Counted from the stretch's first letter, positions 1 through 11,039 are shown. The stretch: 64,000 nucleotides of DNA from Phenylobacterium montanum (GCF_018135625.1 NZ_CP073078.1:3256501-3320500), one strand, 5' to 3'. Notes: generated by a model from the letters alone, not told the origin. Made by a program: numbers and translations.

Positions 1-1228
1 GCCCAGGCGCGAAATAGTCCTTACCGCCCGCGACGAACGCCCGGCTCTCCAGCTCCCGCTGCAGCGCCACGCCAGCCAGCGGATGCTCGCTCGGATAGTC
101 CGCCGGGGTGATGCCGACGACGAAGCCGGCGTTGGCGTTACGCTCGTTGCGCGAATACTGGCTCATGCCGTTGGTGACCACGCGCCCCGGCTCCGAGGCC
201 GCCGCCACCACCGTCCCGCCCGGGCACATGCAGAAGCTGTAGGCCGTGCGGCCATTGGCGCAGTGATGCGACAACGAATAGGCCGCGGCGCCGAGGTCTG
301 GATGCCCGGCGCACGGCCCGAACAGCGCCTTGTCGATCCAGGACTGCGGATGCTCGATGCGAAAGCCGATCGAGAACGGCTTGGCCTCGATGTGGACGCC
401 GCGGTCGTGCAGCATTTCGAAGGTGTCGCGCGACGAATGCCCGACGGCCAGCACCACCTGCTCCGCCTCCAGGAACTCGCCAGTGTGAAGGTGCAGGCCG
501 CGCACGCGACCCCGGTCCAGCTCCACGTCGCTCACCCGGGTCTGGAAGCGATACTCCCCGCCCAGCCCCTCGATCTTGGCTCGCAGGCGCTCGACCATGG
601 TCACCAGGCGAAAGGTGCCGATGTGCGGGTGGGCCTCGGTCAGGATCTCGGCCGGCGCCCCGGCCTGGACGAACTCGGTCAGCACCTTGCGGCCCAGGAA
701 GCGCGGGTCCTTGATCTGGCTGTAGAGCTTGCCGTCGGAAAAGGTGCCGGCGCCGCCCTCGCCGAACTGGACGTTGGATTCCGGGTTCAGTTCGCTGCGT
801 CGCCAAAGGCCCCAGGTGTCCTTGGTCCGCTCGCGCACCACCTTGCCGCGGTCGAGGATGATCGGGCGAAAGCCCATCTCGGCCAGGATCAGCCCGGCGA
901 ACAGGCCGCACGGCCCGGCCCCGATCACCACCGGCCGCAGCCCCTGGCCGCGCGGCGCCCTGGCGACCGGGCGGTATGTGGTGTCCGGCGTCGGCCGCAC
1001 ATGCGGATCGCCCGCCAGCCGATCCAGCACCGCCGCCTCGCCCGCGACCTCGGCGTCGACGATATAGACCTTCAGGATCGCCGACTTCCTGCGCGCATCG
1101 TGCGCCCGCTTCCACACCGACCACTGGATCAGATCGCCCGCCGGCACGCCCAGCCGCGCGGCGATCGCCGCCGGCAGCGCCTCGGGCGGGTAGTCCAGGG
1201 GGAGCTTGAGTTCGGATATGCGCAGCAT
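1..1228 (-). CDS. FAD-dependent oxidoreductase, COG2509-like (partial, runs off left edge)
   Basis: The gene reads leftward from an ATG at 1228 and leaves the window before any stop, so about 409 residues are visible. After an N-terminal extension of roughly 95 residues there is a dinucleotide-binding motif, VIGAGPCGLFAG (about residues 101-112), and then a conserved block FGEGGAGTFSDGKLYS (about 152-167). This order is typical of the large FAD-dependent dehydrogenases of COG2509, cytosolic flavoproteins whose substrate is not established. The gene diverges from the cupin gene at 1293 with only 64 bp between, so the promoters must lie close together. Family assignment is good; function is unknown. 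The C-terminal part is not visible. Confidence 0.8.
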   Translation of the reverse strand, partial: MLRISELKLPLDYPPEALPAAIAARLGVPAGDLIQWSVWKRAHDARRKSAILKVYIVDAEVAGEAAVLDRLAGDPHVRPTPDTTYRPVARAPRGQGLRPVVIGAGPCGLFAGLILAEMGFRPIILDRGKVVRERTKDTWGLWRRSELNPESNVQFGEGGAGTFSDGKLYSQIKDPRFLGRKVLTEFVQAGAPAEILTEAHPHIGTFRLVTMVERLRAKIEGLGGEYRFQTRVSDVELDRGRVRGLHLHTGEFLEAEQVVLAVGHSSRDTFEMLHDRGVHIEAKPFSIGFRIEHPQSWIDKALFGPCAGHPDLGAAAYSLSHHCANGRTAYSFCMCPGGTVVAAASEPGRVVTNGMSQYSRNERNANAGFVVGITPADYPSEHPLAGVALQRELESRAFVAGGKDYFAPG

Positions 1229-1292
1229 GGGGGCTATGTAGCGGGGATGGGGCGGAATTTGCTATGCTCACCCAAACAGGGGAGGGCGCGCG

Positions 1293-1730
1293 ATGGGCGA
1301 ACCGATCGTATGCGACATGCGCGAGACCCGCGCGCTGAACGTGGTGGGCGAGCAGCTTCGCGTGCTCGCTCCCGGGGCCAAGACCGGAAGCTACGAAATC
1401 TTTCATCAGGCCGGACCAGAGGGCAGCGGCCCGCCGCCGCACAGCCATGACTGGGACGAGGCCTTCTACGTCATCGCCGGCGAGATCGCCTTCGGTGTCG
1501 GCGAGCGAACGCTGACCGCGCGACCCGGCATGCTGGTGCATCTGCCGGCCGGAACCACGCACTGGTTCCGCTTCGGTCCCGGCGGCGGCGAGATGGTCAG
1601 CGTCACCAGCCGCGAAGGCGCCGCGCAGTTCTTCGAGGCCATCGACCGCGAAATCGCGCCGGACGCCCCGGACCTCGGCAAGCTAGTCCAGGTCGCCGAG
1701 GCCCATGGGTTGAAGGTAGGGGCGCCCTGA
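1293..1730 (+). CDS. Single-domain cupin protein
   Basis: This 145-residue protein is one small beta-barrel cupin. Motif 1 contains H50, H52 and E56 (PPHSHDWDE) and motif 2 has H90 (LPAGTTH), so all four usual metal ligands are present and a divalent metal site is likely. Proteins of this size may be sugar or small-molecule isomerases, dioxygenases or sensory cupins; the sequence does not decide between them. It is preceded by GGGGAGGG about 10 bases before the ATG. It converges on the GNAT pair ending at 1760 and diverges from the flavoprotein gene. Confidence 0.8.
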   Translation: MGEPIVCDMRETRALNVVGEQLRVLAPGAKTGSYEIFHQAGPEGSGPPPHSHDWDEAFYVIAGEIAFGVGERTLTARPGMLVHLPAGTTHWFRFGPGGGEMVSVTSREGAAQFFEAIDREIAPDAPDLGKLVQVAEAHGLKVGAP

Positions 1731-1759
1731 CGATCTGCATTAGATGAGCTGAAGGGGAC

Positions 1760-2284
1760 CTACCCCACCACCTTATAGAAAAACGTCGCGTCGCACGGCC
1801 GGCCGTCCGGATAGAGCGCGAACCCCGGAACGATCCCGAACGCCGTCCAGCCGCAGCGGCGGTAGAGGAGATCGCCCGGATCGCCGGTCACGGTGTCGAG
1901 CGTCAGAAGGGTGCGCCCGACCCGCACCGCCTCGGCCTCGGCGGCGGCCAGGAGGGCGGCGCCGGCGCCCAGGCGACGGGCTCTGGAATGCACCAGCATC
2001 TTTGAAATATCGGCCCGGTGCGGCTGATTGGGGATCTGGCAGGGGACCAGTTGCACCGTGCCCAGGATTCCCGCCGCGTCCTCCGCTACAAACAGTGTCC
2101 GCCCGTCGCCCCGCGCCTTGGCCGCCACGTCGCGGAAGAAGGCGACGGCGTCGTCCATGCCGAAATCGGCCATGAAGCTGATCGAGGCCCCGCCCTCGAC
2201 ACAGTCGACCAGCACCGCCGCCAAGGCTTCGGCCGAAGCCTCGATCTCGTCCGGCAACAGGGCGCGGATGATAAGCCCGCTCAT
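1760..2284 (-). CDS. GNAT-family N-acetyltransferase
   Basis: A 174-residue protein with the GNAT fold. The acetyl-CoA binding region (motif A) is around residues 95-115, with [19 protein letters not shown] giving the R-x-x-G-x-G/A loop, and a typical C-terminal LYRRCGW-x-x-FG segment follows. The substrate cannot be predicted. The start is the ATG at 2284, which overlaps the stop of the upstream GNAT gene by four bases (ATGA), so the two acetyltransferases are almost certainly co-translated. Confidence 0.8.
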   Translation of the reverse strand: MSGLIIRALLPDEIEASAEALAAVLVDCVEGGASISFMADFGMDDAVAFFRDVAAKARGDGRTLFVAEDAAGILGTVQLVPCQIPNQPHRADISKMLVHSRARRLGAGAALLAAAEAEAVRVGRTLLTLDTVTGDPGDLLYRRCGWTAFGIVPGFALYPDGRPCDATFFYKVVG

Positions 2285-2862
2285 ACCAGGAACGCCTCGA
2301 CGCGGGCGGCCAGGCCGGCGCGAACCTCGGGCCACTCGTCCTTCAGGATCGAAAAGACGATGGTGTCGCGCACCCGCCCGGTCCAGGTGACCAGGTCCTG
2401 GCGCAGCACGCCGTCCTGGTGGGCGCCCAGCTTGCGCATGGCCCCCGCCGAGCGGACGTTCATCGCATCGACCCGGAACTGGACGCGCCGGCAGCCCTGC
2501 TTGAAGGCGTGATCCAGCATCAGCAGCTTGGACTCCGGATTGACCGGCCCGCCGCGCACGTCCGGGTGCAGATAGGTGCCGCCGATCTCGGCCGTCTGGT
2601 TGACCCTGTCGGGACCGAAGCCCGAGACCCCCACCAGCTCCCCGTCCTTCAGGATGGCGAAGATCGCCCCGCTGCCGTCGGCGTTGCGCCCCATGGCCCG
2701 GTCCCAATAGGCGTCGAACCCCTCGCCGACCATGGAATAGGGATAGAGGGTCCAGATGCCCTGGTCCGCCGCGCAGACCGCGCGCAGAGCCTCGCGATGC
2801 GCCTCGTCCAGCCGCGTCATCCGCACGAACCGGCCCTGAAGATCGACCCCGCCCAGCTCCAT
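2281..2862 (-). CDS. GNAT-family N-acetyltransferase (RimJ/RimL-like)
   Basis: A 193-residue protein resembling the RimJ/RimL-type acetyltransferases: an N-terminal arm beginning [15 protein letters not shown], a central [14 protein letters not shown] segment and the C-terminal [17 protein letters not shown] motif, the N-x-R-S-x-x-A-x-x-K-x-G signature of this group. Family members acetylate ribosomal protein N-termini, amino sugars or small amines; the actual substrate is unknown. It is the first gene of a two-gene operon with the GNAT at 1760-2284. Its start at 2862 is 114 bp from the divergent acyl-CoA dehydrogenase start. Confidence 0.8.
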   Translation of the reverse strand: MELGGVDLQGRFVRMTRLDEAHREALRAVCAADQGIWTLYPYSMVGEGFDAYWDRAMGRNADGSGAIFAILKDGELVGVSGFGPDRVNQTAEIGGTYLHPDVRGGPVNPESKLLMLDHAFKQGCRRVQFRVDAMNVRSAGAMRKLGAHQDGVLRQDLVTWTGRVRDTIVFSILKDEWPEVRAGLAARVEAFLV

Positions 2863-2937
2863 GACCCTAGCTGTGCTCAATCCGGGCCATGGGCGCAAGT
2901 GATGCTTGCCGCGCACGTCAGGGCGTGCGAAAAGTCT

Positions 2938-2955
2938 TTCAAACAACCGTTTGAA
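2938..2955. promoter_or_regulatory. Palindromic operator, TTCAAAC-N4-GTTTGAA
   Basis: A perfect 7-bp inverted repeat with a 4-bp spacer, TTCAAACAACCGTTTGAA, ends 21 bases before the ATG of the acyl-CoA dehydrogenase gene. The core CAAAC-N4-GTTTG fits the G/CAAAC-N2-4-GTTTG/C pattern known for PsrA, a TetR-family fatty-acid regulator of Pseudomonas. Nearly the same site occurs upstream of the short-chain dehydrogenase at 20465. That a TetR-type regulator binds here is inferred. Confidence 0.55.
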
Positions 2956-2976
2956 CGGCGAAAGAAGGGCAGGACC

Positions 2977-4281
<1,305 letters not shown>

Positions 4282-4287
4282 TCTGAA

Positions 4288-4393
4288 CCCCTTCCCCCTT
4301 GCGGGAAGGGGCAGGGGATGGGGGTGAAACACCCAGGTCGGCCGATTCGGGCGCCGAAACCCCCACCCCAACCCCTCCCCGCAAGGGGGAGGG
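4288..4393. repeat. GC-rich intergenic palindromic repeat
   Basis: The gap between two convergent genes is filled by a nested dyad. A hairpin (arms 4288-4296 and 4303-4311) and a second hairpin (about 4373-4393, loop GCAA) are joined so that the G-rich strand at 4308-4326 can pair with the C-rich strand at 4360-4380. No T-tract follows, but it could still end transcription from both sides. Such C/G-rich hairpins are common intergenic repeats in alphaproteobacteria; no protein is encoded here. Confidence 0.6.
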
Positions 4394-4398
4394 ACTAT

Positions 4399-4773
4399 CT
4401 AAGGCGTATGGCAAACCGCCTCGATGTTGCGCCCCTCCGGGTCCAGCACGAACGCGCCATAGTAGCTGGGATGATAGTGCGCCCTTACGCCCGGCGCGCC
4501 GTTGTCGATCCCGCCGGCGGCCAGGGCTGCGGCGTAGAAGGCGTCCACCGCCGCCCGGTCGGCCGCAGCGAAGGCCACGTGCAGCGGCCCTTGCGTCGCC
4601 GCCGCGTTCTGCAGCCAGAAATAGGGCTTGGTCCCTTCGCCATAACCGACCACCCGCGCGGCGCCCTCGTCGAACTGCATGACCCGGGACACGCCCAGCG
4701 GCGCCAGCGCCTTGTCATAGAAGGCCGTGGCGCGCTCGAAATCGGCGACGCCGAAGGTGATGTGGTCCAGCAT
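4399..4773 (-). CDS. VOC-family (glyoxalase-like) protein
   Basis: A 124-residue protein with two beta-alpha-beta-beta-beta modules: it begins MLDHITFGVADFERATAFYD and ends FVLDPEGRNIEAV, where the final Glu and the first His are usual metal ligands. Single VOC domains of this kind dimerise and may be lyases, dioxygenases or resistance proteins; no specific activity can be named. The start is ATG 4773. It converges on the acyl-CoA dehydrogenase across a palindromic repeat and diverges from the secreted protein gene at 4849. Confidence 0.8.
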   Translation of the reverse strand: MLDHITFGVADFERATAFYDKALAPLGVSRVMQFDEGAARVVGYGEGTKPYFWLQNAAATQGPLHVAFAAADRAAVDAFYAAALAAGGIDNGAPGVRAHYHPSYYGAFVLDPEGRNIEAVCHTP

Positions 4774-4848
4774 GGCGGCAGGCTCCTTGACAGGCGGGCG
4801 CTGGCGGACGACTGAGCCTCGCGCGCAGGATGCTGGCAAGGGGATCGC

Positions 4849-5661
4849 ATGGGACTGCATGGGTTGGGCAGGGGCTTGGCCGCCACGGCGGCGGCGACCG
4901 CGGCCCTTCTCGCGGGCCCCGTGCTGGCCAAGGGCTGGCCCAACGCCCTGCCCGCCCAGCCCCTGGTGCAGGCCGAGCATCGCTGCGCGCCCGGCGTGGT
5001 GGCCCTGAACCGCCGCTGCAAGGTGGTCGATTTCGCCCGCCTGGGCCAGGCTTCGGACGGGCGCGAGCTCTACTACGCCTTCTACGGCACCCGCTGGGCC
5101 GACCGGCATGGGACCATGGAGCGCGGCTTTCCGATCATCTACTACCTGGAACAGCCGGCGACCCTGCGCCTGGGCCTATGGGTCAATGACGAGCCGGGCC
5201 TGGCCGGCCATTGGGCCATGACCGCGCCCCTGCGGCCCGTGCTGCTGAACCGGCCCGACGCCGACTATGTCGGCTTCACCCTCAAGGCCGTCAGAGGCCC
5301 CGACGCCCAGCGCCTGTTCCGCCGCGACAAGACCCACTGGAAGAATATCGACATCCTGCACCGCACCGACGCGGATCAGGCCAAGCTCGACGCTGTCACC
5401 CCCAGAGCCTGCGAGGCGGCCGACGACGGCTTCTATGACTGGACCCATTTCCGCCTGGTCCTGGCCCTGCGCGACAGCATCAGCCACGCCCCCTGCGGCT
5501 TGATTTTCGGCGAGCTGGACGTCAAGGAAAGCCGCCTCGCCATCACCTCGGCGACCTACAGCAAGGTCATTCCAGGGGAACGCACACCCCAGGCCGGGCT
5601 GCAAATGATCCCTGCGCCCTTGACTCCCGGCGGTCCCGGACATACCTCCCGCTCGCGTTAG
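4849..5661 (+). CDS. Secreted protein of unknown function
   Basis: A 270-residue protein with an N-terminal signal peptide (Arg near residue 8, hydrophobic stretch to about residue 24, likely cleavage after GPVLA). The mature part has Cys in HRCAPG and RRCKVV near the start and further Cys at PRACEAAD and APCGLIF, consistent with two disulfides in the periplasm. I do not recognise the family. Its stop codon lies inside the CIRCE element of groESL, so its transcript must end in or read through the groES control region. Confidence 0.65.
   Translation: MGLHGLGRGLAATAAATAALLAGPVLAKGWPNALPAQPLVQAEHRCAPGVVALNRRCKVVDFARLGQASDGRELYYAFYGTRWADRHGTMERGFPIIYYLEQPATLRLGLWVNDEPGLAGHWAMTAPLRPVLLNRPDADYVGFTLKAVRGPDAQRLFRRDKTHWKNIDILHRTDADQAKLDAVTPRACEAADDGFYDWTHFRLVLALRDSISHAPCGLIFGELDVKESRLAITSATYSKVIPGERTPQAGLQMIPAPLTPGGPGHTSRSR
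5619..5647 (+). promoter_or_regulatory. Probable groESL promoter
   Basis: CTTGAC at 5619-5624 and CATACCT at 5641-5647 lie immediately upstream of the CIRCE element, spaced so that transcription would start at or in the operator. The -35 matches both housekeeping and sigma-32 consensus; the -10 is poor for either. The promoter lies within the 3' coding end of the upstream gene. No start-site data are available, so this is a position-based call. Confidence 0.4.
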
Positions 5662-5684
5662 CACTCAGGGGGTGCGGCTGCTAA
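5658..5684. promoter_or_regulatory. CIRCE element (HrcA operator)
   Basis: TTAGCACTC, nine bases, then GGCTGCTAA: the left arm is a perfect match to the CIRCE consensus TTAGCACTC-N9-GAGTGCTAA and the right arm differs at two positions. It sits 56 bp before groES, where HrcA represses groESL in many bacteria. The stop codon of the preceding gene (5659-5661) is embedded in the left arm. No hrcA gene is in the window. Confidence 0.88.
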
Positions 5685-5740
5685 TGGCCGCGCGCCGGGG
5701 GCTATCCAGCATTTTGAGAACCCATCTGGGAGAAGCACAA

Positions 5741-6031
5741 ATGGCGTTTCGTCCGCTCGGCGATCGCGTCCTGATCAAACGCGTCGAAGAAGAGACCAAG
5801 ACCAAGGGCGGGATCATCATCCCCGACACCGCCAAGGAAAAGCCGCAGGAAGGCGAAGTCGTCGCCGTCGGCCCCGGCGCGCGTGACGACCACGGCAAGA
5901 TCAACCCGCTCGACGTGAAGAAGGGCGACCGCATCCTGTTCGGCAAGTGGTCGGGCACCGAAGTGAAGATCGACGGTCAGGACCTCCTGATCATGAAGGA
6001 AAGCGACATCCTGGGCGTGGTCGAAGCTTAA
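5741..6031 (+). CDS. groES: Co-chaperonin GroES
   Basis: A 96-residue protein matching the 10 kDa co-chaperonin along its whole length: [12 protein letters not shown] at the N-terminus, the mobile loop [16 protein letters not shown] (about residues 22-37) that contacts GroEL, and the C-terminal [12 protein letters not shown]. Seven subunits cap the GroEL chamber. ATG 5741 is preceded by GGGAGAAG. It is 58 bp upstream of groEL, as in a bicistronic operon, and is controlled by the CIRCE element at 5658. Confidence 0.98.
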   Translation: MAFRPLGDRVLIKRVEEETKTKGGIIIPDTAKEKPQEGEVVAVGPGARDDHGKINPLDVKKGDRILFGKWSGTEVKIDGQDLLIMKESDILGVVEA

Positions 6032-6074
6032 GTCGCTTCCCGCTCCGGACCGTTTCCTCCAACCCACATCTTAG

Positions 6075-7733
<1,659 letters not shown>

Positions 7734-7766
7734 GTCCAAACGCTCAGATTTGAGTGAATGCGGAGA

Positions 7767-7795
7767 GGGCGGGGCCGAAGGGTCCCGCCCTTTTT
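7767..7795 (+). terminator. Intrinsic terminator after groEL
   Basis: Arms GGGCGGGGCC (7767-7776) and GGTCCCGCCC (7781-7790) form a GC-rich stem with a 4-base loop, followed by five T residues. It is 34 bp beyond the groEL stop and ends the groESL transcript. Confidence 0.88.
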
Positions 7796-7817
7796 CGTTT
7801 GGCGGAAAGGGCGCCTA

Positions 7818-8081
7818 TTACGCGCTCGGCCTCGCGACCCAGCGAATTCCCCTGACCGCTCCCGCTAAGAAGAGCACCAAGAAGAACAGAGGCACGGACC
7901 ACGCCCAAATCGGAGGAACACCTTCAGGGCAATCGTTGGTCTCGCATGGTCCGTTCGCTATCGCTGAAAAGACCAAAGTGAGCATCGAGACGAACCAAGC
8001 GGCCGCTAGGTAGGCCGCGGCACCGATCATCAGGACCGCAGTTTTTTTGAATTCGAGACATCCAAAGTTTCCTGACATCAT
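7818..8081 (-). CDS. Small membrane protein, unknown
   Basis: An 87-residue product with two hydrophobic helices (about residues 13-41 and 60-78) separated by a short loop with two Cys (CETNDCPEG), so an inner-membrane hairpin protein is likely. I do not recognise a family. The base composition is lower in GC than its neighbours. The ribosome site before ATG 8081 (or 8078) is weak, which lowers confidence. It converges on groEL. Confidence 0.5.
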   Translation of the reverse strand: MMSGNFGCLEFKKTAVLMIGAAAYLAAAWFVSMLTLVFSAIANGPCETNDCPEGVPPIWAWSVPLFFLVLFLAGAVRGIRWVARPSA

Positions 8082-8408
8082 TTTCGCTGATCGGCCAATT
8101 CTCAGAGCAGGTGTCGGAGCGAGCGTCGTCCGATGCAGAGCAGCCCTTAATCTCTTGCATGATCCTGGCTCTTCGGCCTGCGTTGCTCAAGGACGCGCGC
8201 AGCGCGCCGCTCCGCGGCCAAGAGATTTAAGGGTGGAATAGGCTGTTCCTCAAAGAGGATCTGCCGATTTCCCCCCTTTCGAGCGGAAACGAAGGCGGCG
8301 CCATCCCCGATTGATTTACCCCTTTGCAAACGGCCAAGCTGGCTTGAAGATGGGCTGAGGCGGGGTGCGCCGGGGCTCAGCCTAGGCGTCAATTGAGGGG
8401 GCGGGGCG
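8082..8408. other. Noncoding stretch with a long-range inverted repeat
   Basis: I see no convincing gene in this 327 bp. It holds an imperfect 14/15-bp inverted repeat (see 8144-8233) and a lower-GC segment just before the protease gene at 8409. A promoter for that gene should be here but I cannot fix its boxes. Confidence 0.5.
8144..8233. repeat. Imperfect inverted repeat enclosing a GC-rich core
   Basis: CCCTTAATCTCTTG (8144-8157) and CAAGAGATTTAAGGG (8219-8233) are complementary except for one extra base. The 60 bp between are GC-rich and contain GCGCGCAGCGCGC. It could fold as a single long hairpin (a small RNA or a miniature repeat). Confidence 0.6.
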
Positions 8409-9725
8409 ATGTCGAGGGCGGTGCTGTTGGGGTTGGCCGCGGCCATGGCCGTCACAGGCGCCGCCTGGGCGCAGACGCCGGCGGGCGCCGCCAAACCACC
8501 CGTCGCTGCGCCGGTCGCCACGCCCCCGCCTGGGCCTGCGGTCGCATTGGTCGATGCCCCGGTCGGCGCGGACGCACGCCCGTTCGGCTTCAGCCGGGTC
8601 GTGATCCGCATGCCCCTGGGGGCGTCGTTCCAGTCGCCGCACATCGGCATCTTCTGCATCGCCGCGGCGGGGAACAAGACCTGGCAGGTCAGCGGGGACT
8701 CGCCGCAAAAGCCCGGCCCCTACCAGCAGGTCCTGCGCGAGGAGATGGCGCCCGCCGGCTTCAAGGTCGACGGCGATCCGGACAATGTGTTCGAGACAGC
8801 GTCCTCCACCAGCGACATCCAGCTCGCCGCCATCATCACCCAGGTCGATATGGACTATTGCCAGCCCCGGATCGGCTTCGGCGATGTCTCGATTCGCGGC
8901 CACGGTTCGCTGTCGGTCCAATGGCAGGTCTATTCGACCATCCAGAAGCAGGTGCTGGCCAAGATCGACACCACCGGCTCGGCGGAATTCAAGGAGGTGA
9001 CCGCCGGCGGTCTCCAGGCGCTGCTGCTGGCGGCGTTCCGGGAAAATGTGCGCAAGCTGTCCGCTTCGAAGAGTTTCCGCGATGCGGTGGCCAGCACGCC
9101 GAGCTTGCCCGGCGACCTGGCCAAGCCGACGCCCCAGACCCCGATCGTCCTGGCCGGCGCCCTTGCGGCCAAGCCGCGCCCGGTCAACGAGGCGGTCAGT
9201 GCAGTGGTGCTCATCCTGGCCGGCGACAGTGAGGGCAGCGGTTTCCTGGCCTCGTCCGACGGCCTGGTGCTGACGGCCCGCCACGTCGTGGGCGACGCCA
9301 AGTATGTGAAGATCCGCTGGTCCGATGGGGCCGAAGGTCTGGGCGAGGTGGTGCGCGCCGACAAGGCGCGCGATGTGGCCCTGATCAAGACCGACCCGCG
9401 CGGCCACGCCCCGCTTCGCCTGCGCCGCGAGCCTCTGCAGCCGGGAGACGCCGTGTTCGCCGTGGGGGCGCCGCTGGACCCAAAGTTCCAGAGCACGGTC
9501 ACCCGGGGCGTGATTTCGGCCTACCGCACCTTCAGCGGGCTCAACTACATCCAGAGCGACGCCACGGTGAATCCAGGCAACAGCGGCGGCCCGCTCTTGG
9601 ATGACAAGGGTGAGGCCATCGGCGCCACGGTCGGCGGCTACACGGTCACCGGCGCCCCCACCAACATCAACCTGTTCATCCCGGTGGGCGACGCCATGGA
9701 TTTCCTGTCGGCGACGCCGAAATAG
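8409..9725 (+). CDS. Secreted trypsin-like serine protease with novel N-terminal domain
   Basis: A 438-residue exported protein. A signal peptide ends near AAWAQ (residue 22), a Pro/Ala-rich linker follows, residues about 50-235 form a domain I do not recognise, and residues about 265-435 are a trypsin-fold protease with a complete triad: H292 (LTARHVV), D322 (ARDVALI) and S392 (NPGNSGGPLL). There is no PDZ domain, so it is not a standard HtrA/DegP. It probably acts in the periplasm or outside the cell. It stands alone between a noncoding region and a convergent transporter gene. Confidence 0.85.
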   Translation: MSRAVLLGLAAAMAVTGAAWAQTPAGAAKPPVAAPVATPPPGPAVALVDAPVGADARPFGFSRVVIRMPLGASFQSPHIGIFCIAAAGNKTWQVSGDSPQKPGPYQQVLREEMAPAGFKVDGDPDNVFETASSTSDIQLAAIITQVDMDYCQPRIGFGDVSIRGHGSLSVQWQVYSTIQKQVLAKIDTTGSAEFKEVTAGGLQALLLAAFRENVRKLSASKSFRDAVASTPSLPGDLAKPTPQTPIVLAGALAAKPRPVNEAVSAVVLILAGDSEGSGFLASSDGLVLTARHVVGDAKYVKIRWSDGAEGLGEVVRADKARDVALIKTDPRGHAPLRLRREPLQPGDAVFAVGAPLDPKFQSTVTRGVISAYRTFSGLNYIQSDATVNPGNSGGPLLDDKGEAIGATVGGYTVTGAPTNINLFIPVGDAMDFLSATPK

Positions 9726-9726
9726 A

Positions 9727-10626
9727 TCAGATCCCCAGTTCCGCGCTCGGCTGGTGGCTGCGTTCGTGCCAGGCCGAGATCAGGCAGCCGAGCACGATCA
9801 GGGCCGCGCCGGCCAGGGTGGTCAGGGTCACCGGCTCCTTGAACATCAGGAACCCGAACAGCGCCGCCCAGAGGAAGGCGGTGTATTCCAGCACCACCAG
9901 CACCCGGGCCTCGGCGCGGGCATAGGCCCAGGACAGGGTGATGAAGGCGGCCGACGCGAAGAGGGCGCTGCCGACGATCGCCGGGACCTGGGCCATCGGC
10001 GGCGGCCTGGCGGCGAAGGGCGCGAAGCCCGAGAGGATCACGGCCATCACCACCGTGCCGAAGAAGGCGCTCTCCTCCGGCGCCGCCGCCGTGGCCTGCA
10101 GCCGCTGAAGGATCAGGTTGAAGCTGTAGACCACCGCCGAGGCCAGGATGGCCAGGGCGCCCAGCAGGGCGTCCGGCGAATGCGGCCCGCCGATCCTCGC
10201 GGCCATGATCACGCCCACCCCGGCCAGGCCGCAGAGCGACGAGATCACCGACCACCGAGTCACCTGCTCGCCCAGCAGCACCGCCGCCAGATAGAGGGTG
10301 ATCAGGGGCGCGATGAAGGACAGGGCTATGCCTTCGGCCAGGGGCACCCGCGCCACGCCCCAGAAGAACAGGAACACCAAAAGCGGCGAGATCAGGCCGC
10401 GCAGGCCGTGCAGCCTCAGCGCTTGGACGGGCGGCCACCGCGGCTTGCGCAACGCCAGGATCAGGCCGGTGATGATCACCCCCGCCAGCGACCGCCACAG
10501 CGCCGCGTTATAGGCCCCGATCGCGATCGACAGCTGCTTCATCAGCGCGTCCATCATCGAATAGAGCCCGATGCCCAGGCCGGCGACGGCGAAGACGCGG
10601 GAGTGGGACGGCAGGCGCGGGGTCAT
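9727..10626 (-). CDS. EamA/DMT-family transporter
   Basis: A 299-residue inner-membrane protein with about ten hydrophobic helices in two halves, each an EamA repeat (for example the ALWRSLAGVIITGLIL and LVVLEYTAFLWAALFGFL segments). Such proteins export metabolites or amino acids; the substrate is unknown. AGGAAGG stands before ATG 10626. The gene lies downstream of DUF1428 and the CPA2 antiporter on the same strand with short gaps, so the three may be co-transcribed. Confidence 0.85.
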   Translation of the reverse strand: MTPRLPSHSRVFAVAGLGIGLYSMMDALMKQLSIAIGAYNAALWRSLAGVIITGLILALRKPRWPPVQALRLHGLRGLISPLLVFLFFWGVARVPLAEGIALSFIAPLITLYLAAVLLGEQVTRWSVISSLCGLAGVGVIMAARIGGPHSPDALLGALAILASAVVYSFNLILQRLQATAAAPEESAFFGTVVMAVILSGFAPFAARPPPMAQVPAIVGSALFASAAFITLSWAYARAEARVLVVLEYTAFLWAALFGFLMFKEPVTLTTLAGAALIVLGCLISAWHERSHQPSAELGI

Positions 10627-10679
10627 ACCTTCCTATAGGGGGCGTCGCCGTAGCGCGCCAAGGGCGAGGCGGGCAGCGC

Positions 10680-11039
10680 CTACGCCTCCCTCCCCATCGA
10701 GAAGATCGGCGAAAAGCACCCCAGGATCAGGCGCCGTGCGTCGAACGGCGGCTCGCCGGCGGTGTCGAAGCGCTCGTCCTCGTGCATCCTGGTCTCGGCG
10801 GCCTGGAAGCTCTCCTTGTCCGGCCAGACCTGCCAGGTGAACACGATCTTCTCCCCTGGCTTGGCGGCGACCGCGCGTCGGAAATCGGTCTGCTTGCCGT
10901 CGGGCACGAAGTCCTCCCAGCTCTCGACGATCTCCAGGCAGCCATAGTCCTTGAACAGCTTCGCCCCGTTCTCGGCCCATCGCCGATAGGCTTCCATCTG
11001 TCCTTCCGGGACGGGGATGACCAGGCCGCAGACGTACAT
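10680..11039 (-). CDS. DUF1428-family protein
   Basis: A 119-residue protein matching the DUF1428 family, which has a dimeric alpha/beta barrel like antibiotic-biosynthesis monooxygenases. Recognisable parts are MYVCGLVIPVPEGQMEAYR at the start, a central SWEDFVPDGKQTDFRRAV and WPDKESFQAAETRM. The function is not established. The start is ATG 11039 with AGGAGA upstream. It lies between the antiporter and DMT transporter genes on the same strand. Confidence 0.85.
   Translation of the reverse strand: MYVCGLVIPVPEGQMEAYRRWAENGAKLFKDYGCLEIVESWEDFVPDGKQTDFRRAVAAKPGEKIVFTWQVWPDKESFQAAETRMHEDERFDTAGEPPFDARRLILGCFSPIFSMGREA

Noticed and set aside
7924-8190. Minus-strand 88-residue frame overlapping the small membrane protein gene
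   Set aside because: Not hydrophobic, no ribosome site, and it conflicts with the better frame at 7818-8081.
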